64,000 bases of DNA from Hungatella_A sp034142505 (GCA_034142505.1 JAWZDV010000075.1:124001-188000); one strand, 5' to 3'; counted from the first letter of the stretch, positions 17,142 to 24,626 are shown. The notes: generated from the letters alone by a model not told the origin. Numbers and translations: made by a program.

Positions 17142-18458
17142 TCAGGCGATACCCTCTTTTTCCAGCGCCAGCATAATGCTGACCGTAAATGCATGATCGT
17201 CGTGGCTGATCTTCATGTCGCCCTCGTAGCGTTCGACCACGGTGGAGACATTGGATAAACCGATGCCGCAGAAGGTTTCCCCGGTTTTGGTACTCTCGTA
17301 GCGGCTGCCTTTCATCTGGTATTCCCCGTTAAAGGAATTTGTGATACTGATGACGAGGAAGGCTTTGCGGAACAGGATTTCCACGTTGATGTATTTTCGG
17401 ACGGAGTCATCGGTGATGCGGCTGCAGGCTTCCACAGCATTATCAAGCAGGTTGCCGAGGATGATGCACATGTCCACATTTTCGATGGGTAATGTGGGCG
17501 GGATCATGATGTTGGTAGTGAAGGTGATGTGGGCTTCTTCCGCCTGCTGCTTGGTACGGCTCAGCATAATATTCACCATCCGGTTGCCGCTGCTGACCGG
17601 GACGGTCAGGTGGTTGGTGGAGTCGTAGATTCCGTTGATGTATTGGAGCGCCTGATCATACTGTTCCATCTGAAGCAGAGACACAATGCTGTGTAAGTGG
17701 CGTTTTAGATCATGGCGGAGAGCGGTGACCTCGGCCTGTGCCTCCTCCACCTGCTTATAATAGTCGGTCTGCATGGACAACAGCTGGTCGGCCATGATCC
17801 GCTTCTGGCGCACCTCGTTGATGATAAAGGTCTTGTCCACCAGATAGAACAGGAAAAAGGACGTACACATCAAGATCCCCGCAATATCGGAATACAGTAA
17901 AAGCGTATTGTCCCTGACATAAAACAAATGGATCGCGATCAAAAGAATGCCAAACGGATAAATGTAGCTGATAATGGCATACAGTGTCAATTTGTTGGAA
18001 TCATGCATCTTCCGGAACTGGACAAACAGCAGGGTAAACAGGAAAAACAGCACACAGGCCAGCATCTGGGACGCCGGTCCCTGGACAAAATCGCTTGGCA
18101 TCGCCGGAAGTTTCTGATGCACCGGTCCCATCAGCAGAATGGAGGCCAGAAGCTTGCAGGCATAATTTAAAAACACAAACAGACAGGCTACCAATACTTT
18201 AATCTGATTAGAGTCCTGATAAAGCCAAAAGACAATCAGGAGTGAAAACAGGCAGTAGAAAAACCAGGCGCTGAACAGCGGAAAATCGAATACATAAGTC
18301 ACCATCTGAAACAGAAAGTACACAAAAAAGGCCCCCCTCACTGCGGCGCGGGGCCTGGCCTTGGGCAGAAGAAACGTCTGGCAGAGCCATAAGAAAATCC
18401 AGGTTTCCGATGCGGATAAAAGCAGGCTGTTGAACAGATGATAAATGGACGGATTCAT
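17142..18458 (-). CDS. AgrC-like GHKL sensor histidine kinase
   Basis: A 438-residue kinase. Residues 1-210 contain about six hydrophobic segments without a large extracellular loop, the architecture of peptide- or membrane-signal sensors of the AgrC/ComD type. Residues 220-290 hold the dimerisation helix with the phosphoacceptor histidine in LRHDLKRHLHSI, and the C-terminus is a GHKL ATPase with N-box NLLDNAVEAC and G-box GIGLSNV. It overlaps the start of the adjacent response-regulator gene by 4 bases (18455-18458), so the pair is one operon. No AgrB/AgrD peptide genes are nearby; the signal is unknown. Confidence 0.88.
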   Translation of the reverse strand: MNPSIYHLFNSLLLSASETWIFLWLCQTFLLPKARPRAAVRGAFFVYFLFQMVTYVFDFPLFSAWFFYCLFSLLIVFWLYQDSNQIKVLVACLFVFLNYACKLLASILLMGPVHQKLPAMPSDFVQGPASQMLACVLFFLFTLLFVQFRKMHDSNKLTLYAIISYIYPFGILLIAIHLFYVRDNTLLLYSDIAGILMCTSFFLFYLVDKTFIINEVRQKRIMADQLLSMQTDYYKQVEEAQAEVTALRHDLKRHLHSIVSLLQMEQYDQALQYINGIYDSTNHLTVPVSSGNRMVNIMLSRTKQQAEEAHITFTTNIMIPPTLPIENVDMCIILGNLLDNAVEACSRITDDSVRKYINVEILFRKAFLVISITNSFNGEYQMKGSRYESTKTGETFCGIGLSNVSTVVERYEGDMKISHDDHAFTVSIMLALEKEGIA

Positions 18459-19165
18459 AAGTGGGCCTCCATGTAAGTTAAAAATTCATGGCTGACATCC
18501 TTGCGTTTATGTTTGCTCATAGGTATCACATCATGGTTGTCCATGGTAACCGATTCTTTAAAGATATTATGAATCCGGCTGACATTCACCAGAAAACTTT
18601 TGTGAACCCGGATAAATCCATGGGGTCTTAATTCCTCTTCCAGCGCGCTGATGGTGCCTGTGAAGGAGAACCGCCCCTCTTCCGCCACCACCTGAATTGT
18701 CCGGATGTCAGACTCTAAATAATAAATATGATTTGTCATCAGCTTGGTAGTCCCATTCTTGGATGGAAACGTCAGAAACGAGTTCTGCTGCAAAATCAGA
18801 TGATCCAGCGTATTCTTCACCGCATTTAAAAAATCTTCTTTTACCACCGGTTTCACCAGATAACGGAACGCGTTCACCCGGTATCCCTCCACCGCATAAT
18901 CAATCGTGGCCGTCACAATCAGGATGGGAAGGGAGTCATCCACTTTTCGTATTTCCTCGGCCACCTCAATGCCGTTCATCTCGTTCATCCTCATATCCAG
19001 GATGAGCAGGTCGTAAAATTGTTTCTTCTGATAATCTTTGATTAAGTCAATTCCATTTGTATAAGTAAAAATCTGAATGGGATAATGTTCTTCCAACTCA
19101 GATAAATAACCGGTAAGCTGTAAAAGATCTGCATCACTGTCGTCGCAGCATACAATTCTAAACAT
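18455..19165 (-). CDS. LytTR-family response regulator (AgrA-like)
   Basis: A 236-residue protein. Residues 1-120 form a receiver domain (IVCCDDSDADL with the acidic pocket, LLILDMRMNEMNG with the phosphoacceptor aspartate, and the KPV lysine). Residues 135-236 form a LytTR DNA-binding domain (IYYLESDIRTIQV, FIRVHKSFLVNVSRI). The ATG at 19165 follows AAGGAGGATTATC. It is the first gene of the two-gene sensor operon and is divergent from the APC permease at 19329, which makes that permease-amidohydrolase unit its most likely target. Confidence 0.9.
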   Translation of the reverse strand: MFRIVCCDDSDADLLQLTGYLSELEEHYPIQIFTYTNGIDLIKDYQKKQFYDLLILDMRMNEMNGIEVAEEIRKVDDSLPILIVTATIDYAVEGYRVNAFRYLVKPVVKEDFLNAVKNTLDHLILQQNSFLTFPSKNGTTKLMTNHIYYLESDIRTIQVVAEEGRFSFTGTISALEEELRPHGFIRVHKSFLVNVSRIHNIFKESVTMDNHDVIPMSKHKRKDVSHEFLTYMEAHL

Positions 19166-19192
19166 GATAATCCTCCTTAAAATCCCCTGCTT

Positions 19193-19221
19193 ATTATAGT
19201 ATAGATGACCAATTATTACAA
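19193..19221 (-). promoter_or_regulatory. Promoter of the response regulator-kinase operon
   Basis: On the minus strand TTGTAA (19221-19216) and TATAAT (19198-19193) are separated by 17 bp, just ahead of the AAGGAGG of the response-regulator gene. Confidence 0.65.
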
Positions 19222-19247
19222 TGAAATTATCGATTATGCGCATCATC

Positions 19248-19275
19248 TTGAAAATGAATTTTGAAGGAGTAAAAT
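19248..19275 (+). promoter_or_regulatory. Candidate promoter of the APC permease gene
   Basis: TTGAAA (19248-19253) and TAAAAT (19270-19275) are separated by 16 bp, about 54 bp ahead of the permease start. It is divergent from the response-regulator promoter, so a regulator bound between them could act on both. Confidence 0.5.
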
Positions 19276-19328
19276 AAGAGCCGATAAGAGGATAAAAAAG
19301 ACAATGACAGACAAGGGGGAAAGGTTTT

Positions 19329-20759
19329 ATGCCTGAATCAAAAGGAGCCGCACAGGGCGGCGCAGGGATGAAAAAGACATTATCCATCTGGAACTTTTTT
19401 ACCATCGGATTTGGAGCCATTATCGGTACCGGATGGGTGCTGCTGGTAGGTGACTGGATGGTAATCGGCGGCGGTCCAATCGCGGCCATGATCGCATTTT
19501 TAATCGGAGCTATTTTCCTGCTTCCAATCGGAGCAGTGTTTGGGGAGCTGACGGCGGCGATCCCCATATCGGGCGGTATCATCGAGTACGTGGACAGAAC
19601 TTACGGCAATAATATGTCCTACATAACCGGATGGTTTTTAGCACTGGGAAACGGTATCCTGTGTCCATGGGAAGCTATCGCCATCTCTACACTGGTATCT
19701 GACATGTTCGGAGATTTATTCCCGATCTTAAGAGCTGTCAAACTGTATTCTATCATGGGCGCGGATGTGTATTTATTCCCAACCGTGATTGCACTGGGAT
19801 TTGCGTTCTACGTGATTTCCTTAAACTTCAGAGGCGCCAGCGCGGCGGCGAAGCTCCAGGCATTTTTAACAAAAGCGCTGTTGGCCGGCATGCTTTTAGC
19901 TATGGGTATTTCTTTTGTAAAGGGCGGACCGTCCAACATTTTCCCGGCCTTTACACAGGTACAGGGACCAAGCACCACCACAAGCGCCAACAACATGTTT
20001 GCGGGAATCATTTCCGTGCTGGTTATGACGCCATTCTTCTATGCGGGCTTTGATACGATTCCGCAGCAGGCGGAGGAAGCGGCGGAAGGTCTTGACTGGA
20101 ATAAGTTTGGAAAGGTCATCAGTATGGCTCTTCTGGCGGCAGGCGGATTTTACATGATCTGTATCTATTCCTTCGGCACTATCATTCCGTGGACGGAATT
20201 CGTTAAGAGTACGGTTCCGGCGCTGGCCTGCTTAAGAAATATTAACATGATCTTATATGTGGCTATGTTGGTGATTGCCACCTTAGGGCCGATGGGCCCC
20301 ATGAACTCCTTCTACGGAGCCACCAGCCGTATCATGCTGGCCATGGGCCGTAAAGGACAGCTTCCGGCTTCTTTTGCAGAGATTGATCCCAAGAGCGGCG
20401 CTCCGAGGATGGCCAATATCGTACTGGCGGTTCTGACCGTAGCCGGACCGTTCCTGGGCAAGAATATGCTGGTTTCATTGACCAATGTGTCGGCTTTGGC
20501 CTTTATTTTCTCCTGCACCATGGTAAGCTTTGCCTGTCTGAAAATGCGTAAGACAGAGCCGGATCTGCCACGTCCTTACAAAGTTCCGGGCGGAAAGCTG
20601 GGGATCGGAGCGGCTTGTCTGGCAGGAAGTATCATTATCGCTCTGATGGTAGTACCGTTCAGCCCTGCGGCTTTAAAACCGGTTGAGTGGGCAATCGTAG
20701 CGGGCTGGTTAGTGATTGGTTTGGTTTTAAAAGCATTTTCCTCAAAGAAAAATGCTTAA
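19329..20759 (+). CDS. APC-superfamily amino acid permease
   Basis: A 476-residue membrane protein with about 12 hydrophobic segments. The first segment has FFTIGFGAIIGTGWVLLVGDW, the unwound-helix GxG substrate motif of the amino acid-polyamine-organocation superfamily. It should import or exchange an amino acid or related amine; the substrate is not readable. AAGGGGGAAAGG precedes the ATG at 19329. It lies 40 bp upstream of a metal-dependent amidohydrolase with no terminator between, so the two probably handle the same compound: uptake, then hydrolysis of an amide or cyclic ring. Control by the divergent AgrC/AgrA-like pair is inferred from position. Confidence 0.87.
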   Translation: MPESKGAAQGGAGMKKTLSIWNFFTIGFGAIIGTGWVLLVGDWMVIGGGPIAAMIAFLIGAIFLLPIGAVFGELTAAIPISGGIIEYVDRTYGNNMSYITGWFLALGNGILCPWEAIAISTLVSDMFGDLFPILRAVKLYSIMGADVYLFPTVIALGFAFYVISLNFRGASAAAKLQAFLTKALLAGMLLAMGISFVKGGPSNIFPAFTQVQGPSTTTSANNMFAGIISVLVMTPFFYAGFDTIPQQAEEAAEGLDWNKFGKVISMALLAAGGFYMICIYSFGTIIPWTEFVKSTVPALACLRNINMILYVAMLVIATLGPMGPMNSFYGATSRIMLAMGRKGQLPASFAEIDPKSGAPRMANIVLAVLTVAGPFLGKNMLVSLTNVSALAFIFSCTMVSFACLKMRKTEPDLPRPYKVPGGKLGIGAACLAGSIIIALMVVPFSPAALKPVEWAIVAGWLVIGLVLKAFSSKKNA

Positions 20760-20799
20760 AAAATAATATTCATAACATTTTTAAAAGGAGGGTTTACAT

Positions 20800-22041
20800 A
20801 TGAACAAAATTGCATTTCGCGGCGGTCTGTTGATTGACGGTACCGGTGCAGAGCCAGTAAAAAACAGCCTTGTGCTGGTGGAAGACGACAAGATCGTCTA
20901 TGCAGGCGCAGACAAAGAAGTAACCGGTTATGATGTAAAAGACATTACAGGCAAGACCATTATGCCAGGTCTGATTGACTCCCATCTGCATTTCTCCGGA
21001 AACTTAACGGATGATGACAGCGACTGGGTACTGGAGGATGTGGTACAGAAATCAGTAGTTGCCGTACAGCAGGCTCATGAGTGTCTGGAAAATGGTCTGA
21101 CTACCGTTGGTGAGATCGGCCGCAACGGTATTGCCATCCGCAACATGGTGGAAGCCGGCGTGATGAAAGGACCTCGTGTGGTAGCGACCGGACTTGGCTT
21201 CTGCCGTACAGCAGGCCATGGCGATTCCCACAAACTGTTAAGAGAGCACAACGACTTGGCTCATCCTTGGGCAGAGCGCGTTGACAGCCCATGGGATCTG
21301 AGAAAAGCAGTCAGAAGAAGACTCCGCGACAACCCAGACGCCATCAAAATCTGGTCTACAGGCGGCGGTATCTGGCGCTGGGATCAGAAGCTGGATCAGC
21401 ACTACACACTGGAGGAGATCCAGGCAGTGGTTGACGAGTGCAACATGGTACATATCCCGGTTTGGTCCCATGCAGAGGGCTACGGCGGAGCGCTTGATTC
21501 CGCAAAAGCCGGCGTACATTTGATCATTCACGGTCAGACCTTAAATGACGAGTGCCTGGACATTATGGCAGAAAAAGGCATCTACTTCTGCCCGACCATC
21601 CAGTTCTTACATGAATGGTTCAAGACCTATGCTCCGCCATATATCCCGGAGGTACATGATCAGTACCCAGGCGATACCGTAGCTGAGAAAGAGTTAAACC
21701 GTGTCTATGCAAACCTTAGAAAAGCAAAAGACAAAGGCATCGGCTTAACCATCGGCTCCGACTCCTTCTGTTCAAGCCTTACACCATACGGAACAACCGC
21801 AATCGGCGAGATGTACTCCTTCGTAGAGTGCGCAGGCATCAGCCCGATGGATACCATCATGGCTGCTACCAAGATTGGCGCTGAGATGCTGAAGGTGGAT
21901 GACGTGACAGGTACTCTTACCGAGGGCAAGAGTGCGGACTTACTGGTTATCAACGGCAATCCGCTGGAGAACATCCGCGCCATCGCGGTTGACAACATGG
22001 ATGTCATCATGAAAGAAGGATATTTCGTAAGAAATAACTGA
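20800..22041 (+). CDS. Metal-dependent amidohydrolase (imidazolonepropionase/prolidase-like)
   Basis: A 413-residue amidohydrolase-superfamily enzyme with TIM-barrel fold. Its metal-site signature is visible in order: GLIDSHLHF (His62 and His64), IKIWSTGG with a lysine that can be carbamylated, VWSHAEG, LIIHGQ, and the catalytic aspartate in TIGSDSF. The small beta-sandwich formed by the N- and C-termini ends in TLTEGKSADLLVINGNPLE. It hydrolyses an amide, lactam or dipeptide bond in the cytoplasm; the neighbour permease suggests an amino-acid derivative. AAAAGGAGGGTTTACAT gives a strong start. Codon choice is more uniform than in neighbours (many GGC, GCA and TAC codons), hinting at high expression. 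Confidence 0.87.
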   Translation: MNKIAFRGGLLIDGTGAEPVKNSLVLVEDDKIVYAGADKEVTGYDVKDITGKTIMPGLIDSHLHFSGNLTDDDSDWVLEDVVQKSVVAVQQAHECLENGLTTVGEIGRNGIAIRNMVEAGVMKGPRVVATGLGFCRTAGHGDSHKLLREHNDLAHPWAERVDSPWDLRKAVRRRLRDNPDAIKIWSTGGGIWRWDQKLDQHYTLEEIQAVVDECNMVHIPVWSHAEGYGGALDSAKAGVHLIIHGQTLNDECLDIMAEKGIYFCPTIQFLHEWFKTYAPPYIPEVHDQYPGDTVAEKELNRVYANLRKAKDKGIGLTIGSDSFCSSLTPYGTTAIGEMYSFVECAGISPMDTIMAATKIGAEMLKVDDVTGTLTEGKSADLLVINGNPLENIRAIAVDNMDVIMKEGYFVRNN

Positions 22042-22059
22042 TAAACAATGACTGAATAG

Positions 22060-22112
22060 AGTGCCTCAAAAAAGCCGGCCATCAAAAGAACCGGCTTTGG
22101 GGCACTTTTCTT
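22060..22112 (+). terminator. Intrinsic terminator after the amidohydrolase
   Basis: GTGCC pairs with GGCAC on the outside and AAAGCCGG with CCGGCTTT inside, followed by TTTTCTTTTTC. It separates the inserted permease unit from mazG. Confidence 0.82.
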
Positions 22113-22168
22113 TTTCTGCGGATTCTGTTATGATAAATCATAGAAAAGAAAACGTGGAGGTCAGGAAT

Positions 22169-22549
22169 ATGCATACATTTGATGATTTGGTCCATATTAT
22201 AGAAGAGCTTCGTTCGGAACACGGCTGTCCCTGGGACAAGGAACAGACTCATGAGAGTTTAAAGGTCTGCCTGGCCAATGAAAGCCAGGAGGTTTACGAC
22301 GCCATCGACAATCAGGACATGGACAATCTGTGTGAAGAATTGGGGGACGTGCTGCTTCAGGTCATGCTGCACAGCCAGATCGCCAAAGAGGAGGGGGCGT
22401 TTACCATCGAAGATGTGGTGGACGGGGTATGCAGGAAGATGATTCGCAGACACCCTCACGTATTCGGGGATGTAAAGGTGAATTCTGTCGAAGAAGGCCT
22501 GGCGCTGTGGAATGCAATAAAAAAGCAGGAAAAAGCCGAAAAACCTTGA
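22169..22549 (+). CDS. mazG: MazG-family nucleoside triphosphate pyrophosphohydrolase
   Basis: A 126-residue single-domain MazG that hydrolyses (d)NTPs to monophosphates and pyrophosphate, clearing damaged or excess nucleotides. It carries HGCPWDKEQTHESLKVCL, the ESQEVYDAID and CEELGDVLLQVMLH acidic helices that bind magnesium, and the RRHPHVFGD motif. It corresponds to the C-terminal pyrophosphohydrolase part of Bacillus YabN; the methyltransferase-like N-terminal half is absent. GTGGAGGTC lies 8 bases before the ATG, while an earlier in-frame ATG at 22061 falls inside the terminator. Confidence 0.93.
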   Translation: MHTFDDLVHIIEELRSEHGCPWDKEQTHESLKVCLANESQEVYDAIDNQDMDNLCEELGDVLLQVMLHSQIAKEEGAFTIEDVVDGVCRKMIRRHPHVFGDVKVNSVEEGLALWNAIKKQEKAEKP

Positions 22550-22574
22550 CAAAGCAGGGAGAAAAGGCTATAAA
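22546..22574 (+). promoter_or_regulatory. Sigma-A promoter of hup
   Basis: TTGACA (22546-22551) overlaps the mazG stop codon, and TATAAA (22569-22574) follows after 17 bp. A near-consensus promoter fits the high expression expected of the HU protein. Confidence 0.75.
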
Positions 22575-22647
22575 TGATAGAGTATAGAAAATTTATAATG
22601 GAACAGAATGGTTGCCATTATAATCCATTTTTAGGAGGAAGATGTCA

Positions 22648-22923
22648 ATGAATAAGACAGAGTTAATCGCAGCAGTAGCTGAGAAGGCAGAAATTTCGAA
22701 AAAGGACGCCGAGAAAGCAGTGAAAGCTTTCACAGAGGTTGTTTCTGATGAATTAGTAAAGGGAGAGAAGATCCAGTTAGTTGGATTTGGTACATTTGAA
22801 GTATCTGAGAGACCAGCCAGAGAAGGCAGAAATCCTAAGACAGGCGAAGTGATGACAATCGCAGCTTCCAAGGCTCCAAAATTCAAAGCAGGCAAAGCGT
22901 TAAAGGATATGGTAAACGCATAA
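22648..22923 (+). CDS. hup: HU-family DNA-binding protein
   Basis: A 91-residue HU, the standard size, which bends and compacts DNA as a dimer. It begins MNKTELIAAVAEKAEISKKD and has the dimer core and the beta-arm motif GFGTFEVSERPAREGRNPKT ending with a proline that intercalates in DNA. The ATG at 22648 is preferred over one at 22642 because AGGAGG is 9 bases away rather than 3. It has its own promoter and probably co-transcribes rqcP, 3 bp downstream. Confidence 0.96.
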   Translation: MNKTELIAAVAEKAEISKKDAEKAVKAFTEVVSDELVKGEKIQLVGFGTFEVSERPAREGRNPKTGEVMTIAASKAPKFKAGKALKDMVNA

Positions 22924-22926
22924 TTC

Positions 22927-23166
22927 ATGAGACTGGACAAGTTTTTAAAGATATCACGTTTGATTAAGCGCAGAACCGTAGCCAACGAGGCATGTGATGC
23001 GGGCCGTGTCCTTGTTAATGACAAGCCGGCCAAAGCATCTTTGAACGTCAAAGTGGGAGATACCATCGAGATTCAGTTCGGGACAAGCTCTGTCAAGGTT
23101 GAAGTACTGGATGTGCAGGAGACCGTGAAGAAAGATGAGGCCAAAGAGCTTTATCGATATCTATAA
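22927..23166 (+). CDS. rqcP: S4-domain RNA-binding protein RqcP
   Basis: A 79-residue protein of the YabO/Hsp15 type (MRLDKFLKISRLIKRRTVAN, DAGRVLVNDKPAKASLNVKV). In Bacillus RqcP works with RqcH in ribosome-associated quality control, binding 50S-peptidyl-tRNA during alanine tailing. The S4 alpha-L fold occupies residues 1-60. It starts 3 bp after the hup stop, so translation is likely coupled. It lies in the conserved mazG-rqcP-yabP-yabQ-divIC order. The structured repeat element at 23174 begins just after its stop codon. Confidence 0.92.
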   Translation: MRLDKFLKISRLIKRRTVANEACDAGRVLVNDKPAKASLNVKVGDTIEIQFGTSSVKVEVLDVQETVKKDEAKELYRYL

Positions 23167-23173
23167 CATGAAT

Positions 23174-23264
23174 GTAACAGTTCAGGACGGCGGGAATATA
23201 GATATAAAAAACTGCGTCAAGCTTGCTTGTAAGCAGATTTTTATATCTATATTCACATCGGATG
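23174..23264 (+). repeat. Structured 79-nt hairpin element, copy 1
   Basis: The core runs from GACGGCGGG (23186) to CATCGGATG (23264) and is 79 nt long: a 19-nt left arm, a 22-nt loop starting GCGTCAAGC, a 20-nt right arm, and a shared GTAAC 12 nt upstream. The arms form a long A/T-rich stem (ATATAGATATAAAAA with its complement). A second copy of identical length lies at 26047-26125 on the opposite strand with the same ends and loop but a different, still complementary stem. It occupies the rqcP-yabP gap. Confidence 0.9.
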
Positions 23265-23319
23265 AACATCCGATGCTTCTTGACCGGCCTTTTGGTCAAG
23301 AAGATGAGCCGTCCTGAAC
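23180..23319 (+). other. Cloverleaf-like nest of inverted repeats around copy 1
   Basis: GTTCAGGACGGC (23180-23191) pairs with GCCGTCCTGAAC (23308-23319), a 12-bp closing stem. Inside are three hairpins in series: the repeat stem (about 23195-23254), CATCGGATG/CATCCGATG (23256-23275) and CTTCTTGACC/GGTCAAGAAG (23276-23303). Together they could form a multi-branched fold in RNA or single-stranded DNA. Confidence 0.75.
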
Positions 23320-23397
23320 AACGATACATGAATAATTCAAAGAACCTCGTAATATACTTAAGCAGATGACTGTATAAGTATGTTAGGAGGTTTTTTT

Positions 23398-23682
23398 ATG
23401 GATGAAAAGATCGGGACTCGCCCTCACAAGCTGGCCGTGCAGAATCGTTCCGTTGGAAATATCACAGGAATTCAGGATGTGGTGTCCTTTGACGAGAATC
23501 AGGTGGTGCTGGACACGGATATGGGCCTTTTGACCATCAAGGGGAAAGATATGCATGTGAGCCGTTTGACGCTGGAGAAGGGGGAAGTGGACGTGGAAGG
23601 GACCATCGACAGCCTGGTGTATACCTCCAACGCCTCCTACCGGAAATCCGGCGAATCCATGTTTTCCCGGCTGTTTAAGTAA
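23398..23682 (+). CDS. yabP: Sporulation protein YabP
   Basis: A 94-residue protein of the YabP family (HKLAVQNRSVGNITGIQDVVSFD, VVLDTDMGLLTIKGKDMHVSRL, LEKGEVDVEGTIDSLVY). In Bacillus YabP and YabQ are made in the mother cell under sigma-E; YabQ is required for cortex formation and YabP is dispensable. The biochemical role is unknown. The ATG at 23398 follows AGGAGGTTTTTTT with ideal spacing, better than an in-frame ATG at 23380. It is 9 bp upstream of yabQ, so the two are co-transcribed. Confidence 0.93.
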   Translation: MDEKIGTRPHKLAVQNRSVGNITGIQDVVSFDENQVVLDTDMGLLTIKGKDMHVSRLTLEKGEVDVEGTIDSLVYTSNASYRKSGESMFSRLFK

Positions 23683-23691
23683 AAGGGGGGA

Positions 23692-24111
23692 ATGAAGGTG
23701 ACAGGCATGAGCGGAACCATCAATTATGAGGTAAGGCTTCTGGTGATGAGCTTTCTGACGGGGGTAGGTTTCCTGATGGTCTATGACTGTCTTCGGGTAT
23801 TCCGCCTGTTGTGTCCCCACAATCATATTGCCGTCGGAATAGAAGACATGCTCTATTGGATTTACGCGGCCCTGATGACGTTTAGCCTGTTATATCGGGA
23901 AAATGACGGTGATATCCGTGCCTACGCCGTAGCCGCGGCTTTTGTGGGAATGGCCCTGTATCAGCAGCTGGTCAGCCGTAATTTCCTAAAGTACTTGAAA
24001 AAACTGCTAAAGTATCTTAGAATGAAAGCAGGTAAACATAAAACAGAGCATATGATGCGAAAACAAAAGAGAAGAAAGTATAAGACGAGCAGACATGTAG
24101 ACAAGACATAA
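23692..24111 (+). CDS. yabQ: Spore cortex biosynthesis protein YabQ
   Basis: A 139-residue membrane protein. The conserved start of the family is seen in EVRLLVMSFLTGVGFLMVYD and CLRVFR, with three hydrophobic segments before residue 100 and a strongly basic C-terminal tail (MRKQKRRKYKTSRH). YabQ is needed for spore cortex peptidoglycan in Bacillus and sits in the outer forespore membrane. The ATG at 23692 overlaps AAAAGGGGGGA; an ATG at 23707 with GAAGGTG ahead of it is an equally plausible start. Followed after 21 bp by divIC. Confidence 0.9.
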   Translation: MKVTGMSGTINYEVRLLVMSFLTGVGFLMVYDCLRVFRLLCPHNHIAVGIEDMLYWIYAALMTFSLLYRENDGDIRAYAVAAAFVGMALYQQLVSRNFLKYLKKLLKYLRMKAGKHKTEHMMRKQKRRKYKTSRHVDKT

Positions 24112-24132
24112 AGAAAAGAAGCCGGTGATAGA

Positions 24133-24447
24133 ATGAGAGTCAGAGTTTCCAAAAAAAAGAAAAAAGACAAGCTGGGCAACCGCATGGCGCTGCTGGGTAT
24201 CACGTTCGTAGTGATCAGTATGGCAGTGGTAGTCAACCTGCGCGGCGCGTCGCTGAAGGATAAAGAACTGCAGTATCAGATGAAAGAAGAAACACTGCAA
24301 AAGCGCCTGGAACAGGAGCAGCAGAGAGCAGAGCAGCTGGAGGAGCAGAGAATCTATGTCCAGACGAAGCAGTACATAGAAAAAGTAGCCAAGGAGAAAC
24401 TGGGACTGGTGAATCCGGATGAGATCCTGTTGAAACCGGCGGAATAA
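24133..24447 (+). CDS. divIC: Septum formation initiator DivIC/FtsB
   Basis: A 104-residue bitopic membrane protein: a basic cytoplasmic N-terminus (VSKKKKKDKLGNR), one transmembrane segment (about residues 19-38), a coiled coil rich in Glu and Gln (LQYQMKEETLQKRLEQEQQR), and the terminal motif YIEKVAKEKLGLVNPDEIL typical of the family. It forms the FtsL-DivIC-DivIB complex that activates septal peptidoglycan synthesis. Its place between yabQ and spoIIE matches Bacillus. AAGCCGGTGATAG serves as a weak ribosome-binding site. Confidence 0.93.
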   Translation: MRVRVSKKKKKDKLGNRMALLGITFVVISMAVVVNLRGASLKDKELQYQMKEETLQKRLEQEQQRAEQLEEQRIYVQTKQYIEKVAKEKLGLVNPDEILLKPAE

Positions 24448-24469
24448 AAGGAACTTCATAACTGGAATA

Positions 24470-24538
24470 TTTTGTCGATGATTTTTATGGTTTCGTGACC
24501 ATGAAATGACATTTATTTCCCTTCTGACCATGTATAAT
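24470..24538 (+). promoter_or_regulatory. Spo0A-activated-type promoter of spoIIE with 0A-box
   Basis: TATAAT (24533-24538) is preceded by ATGACA (24506-24511) with a 21-bp spacer, too long for an ordinary sigma-A promoter but the spacing known for Spo0A-dependent spoIIE and spoIIG promoters. TTTTGTCGAT (24470-24479) matches the 0A-box TTTTGTCGAA in 9 of 10 bases. A second, inverted box-like sequence, TTCGTGA (complement TCACGAA), lies at 24492-24498. Confidence 0.7.
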
Positions 24539-24540
24539 GC

Positions 24541-24618
24541 GAGTGGAGAAGGAATGCCCGGTTGGGGCATTTCCGAAAGACCGGCCCACGAAAGCGGTGG
24601 GAGATACAGGTTAGGAGG
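24541..24618 (+). other. Structured 5' leader of spoIIE mRNA
   Basis: Two hairpins lie between the promoter and the ribosome-binding site: GGAATGCCC with GGGCATTTCC, and CCCAC with GTGGG. The sequence does not fit a riboswitch class recognised here. It could limit translation or merely stabilise the message. Confidence 0.45.
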
Positions 24619-24626
24619 GATTTTTT

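Noticed and set aside
24541..24618. c-di-GMP or other known riboswitch in the spoIIE leader
   Set aside because: The GAAA and GGCC pieces superficially resemble GEMM motifs, but the conserved core and stem arrangement do not fit.
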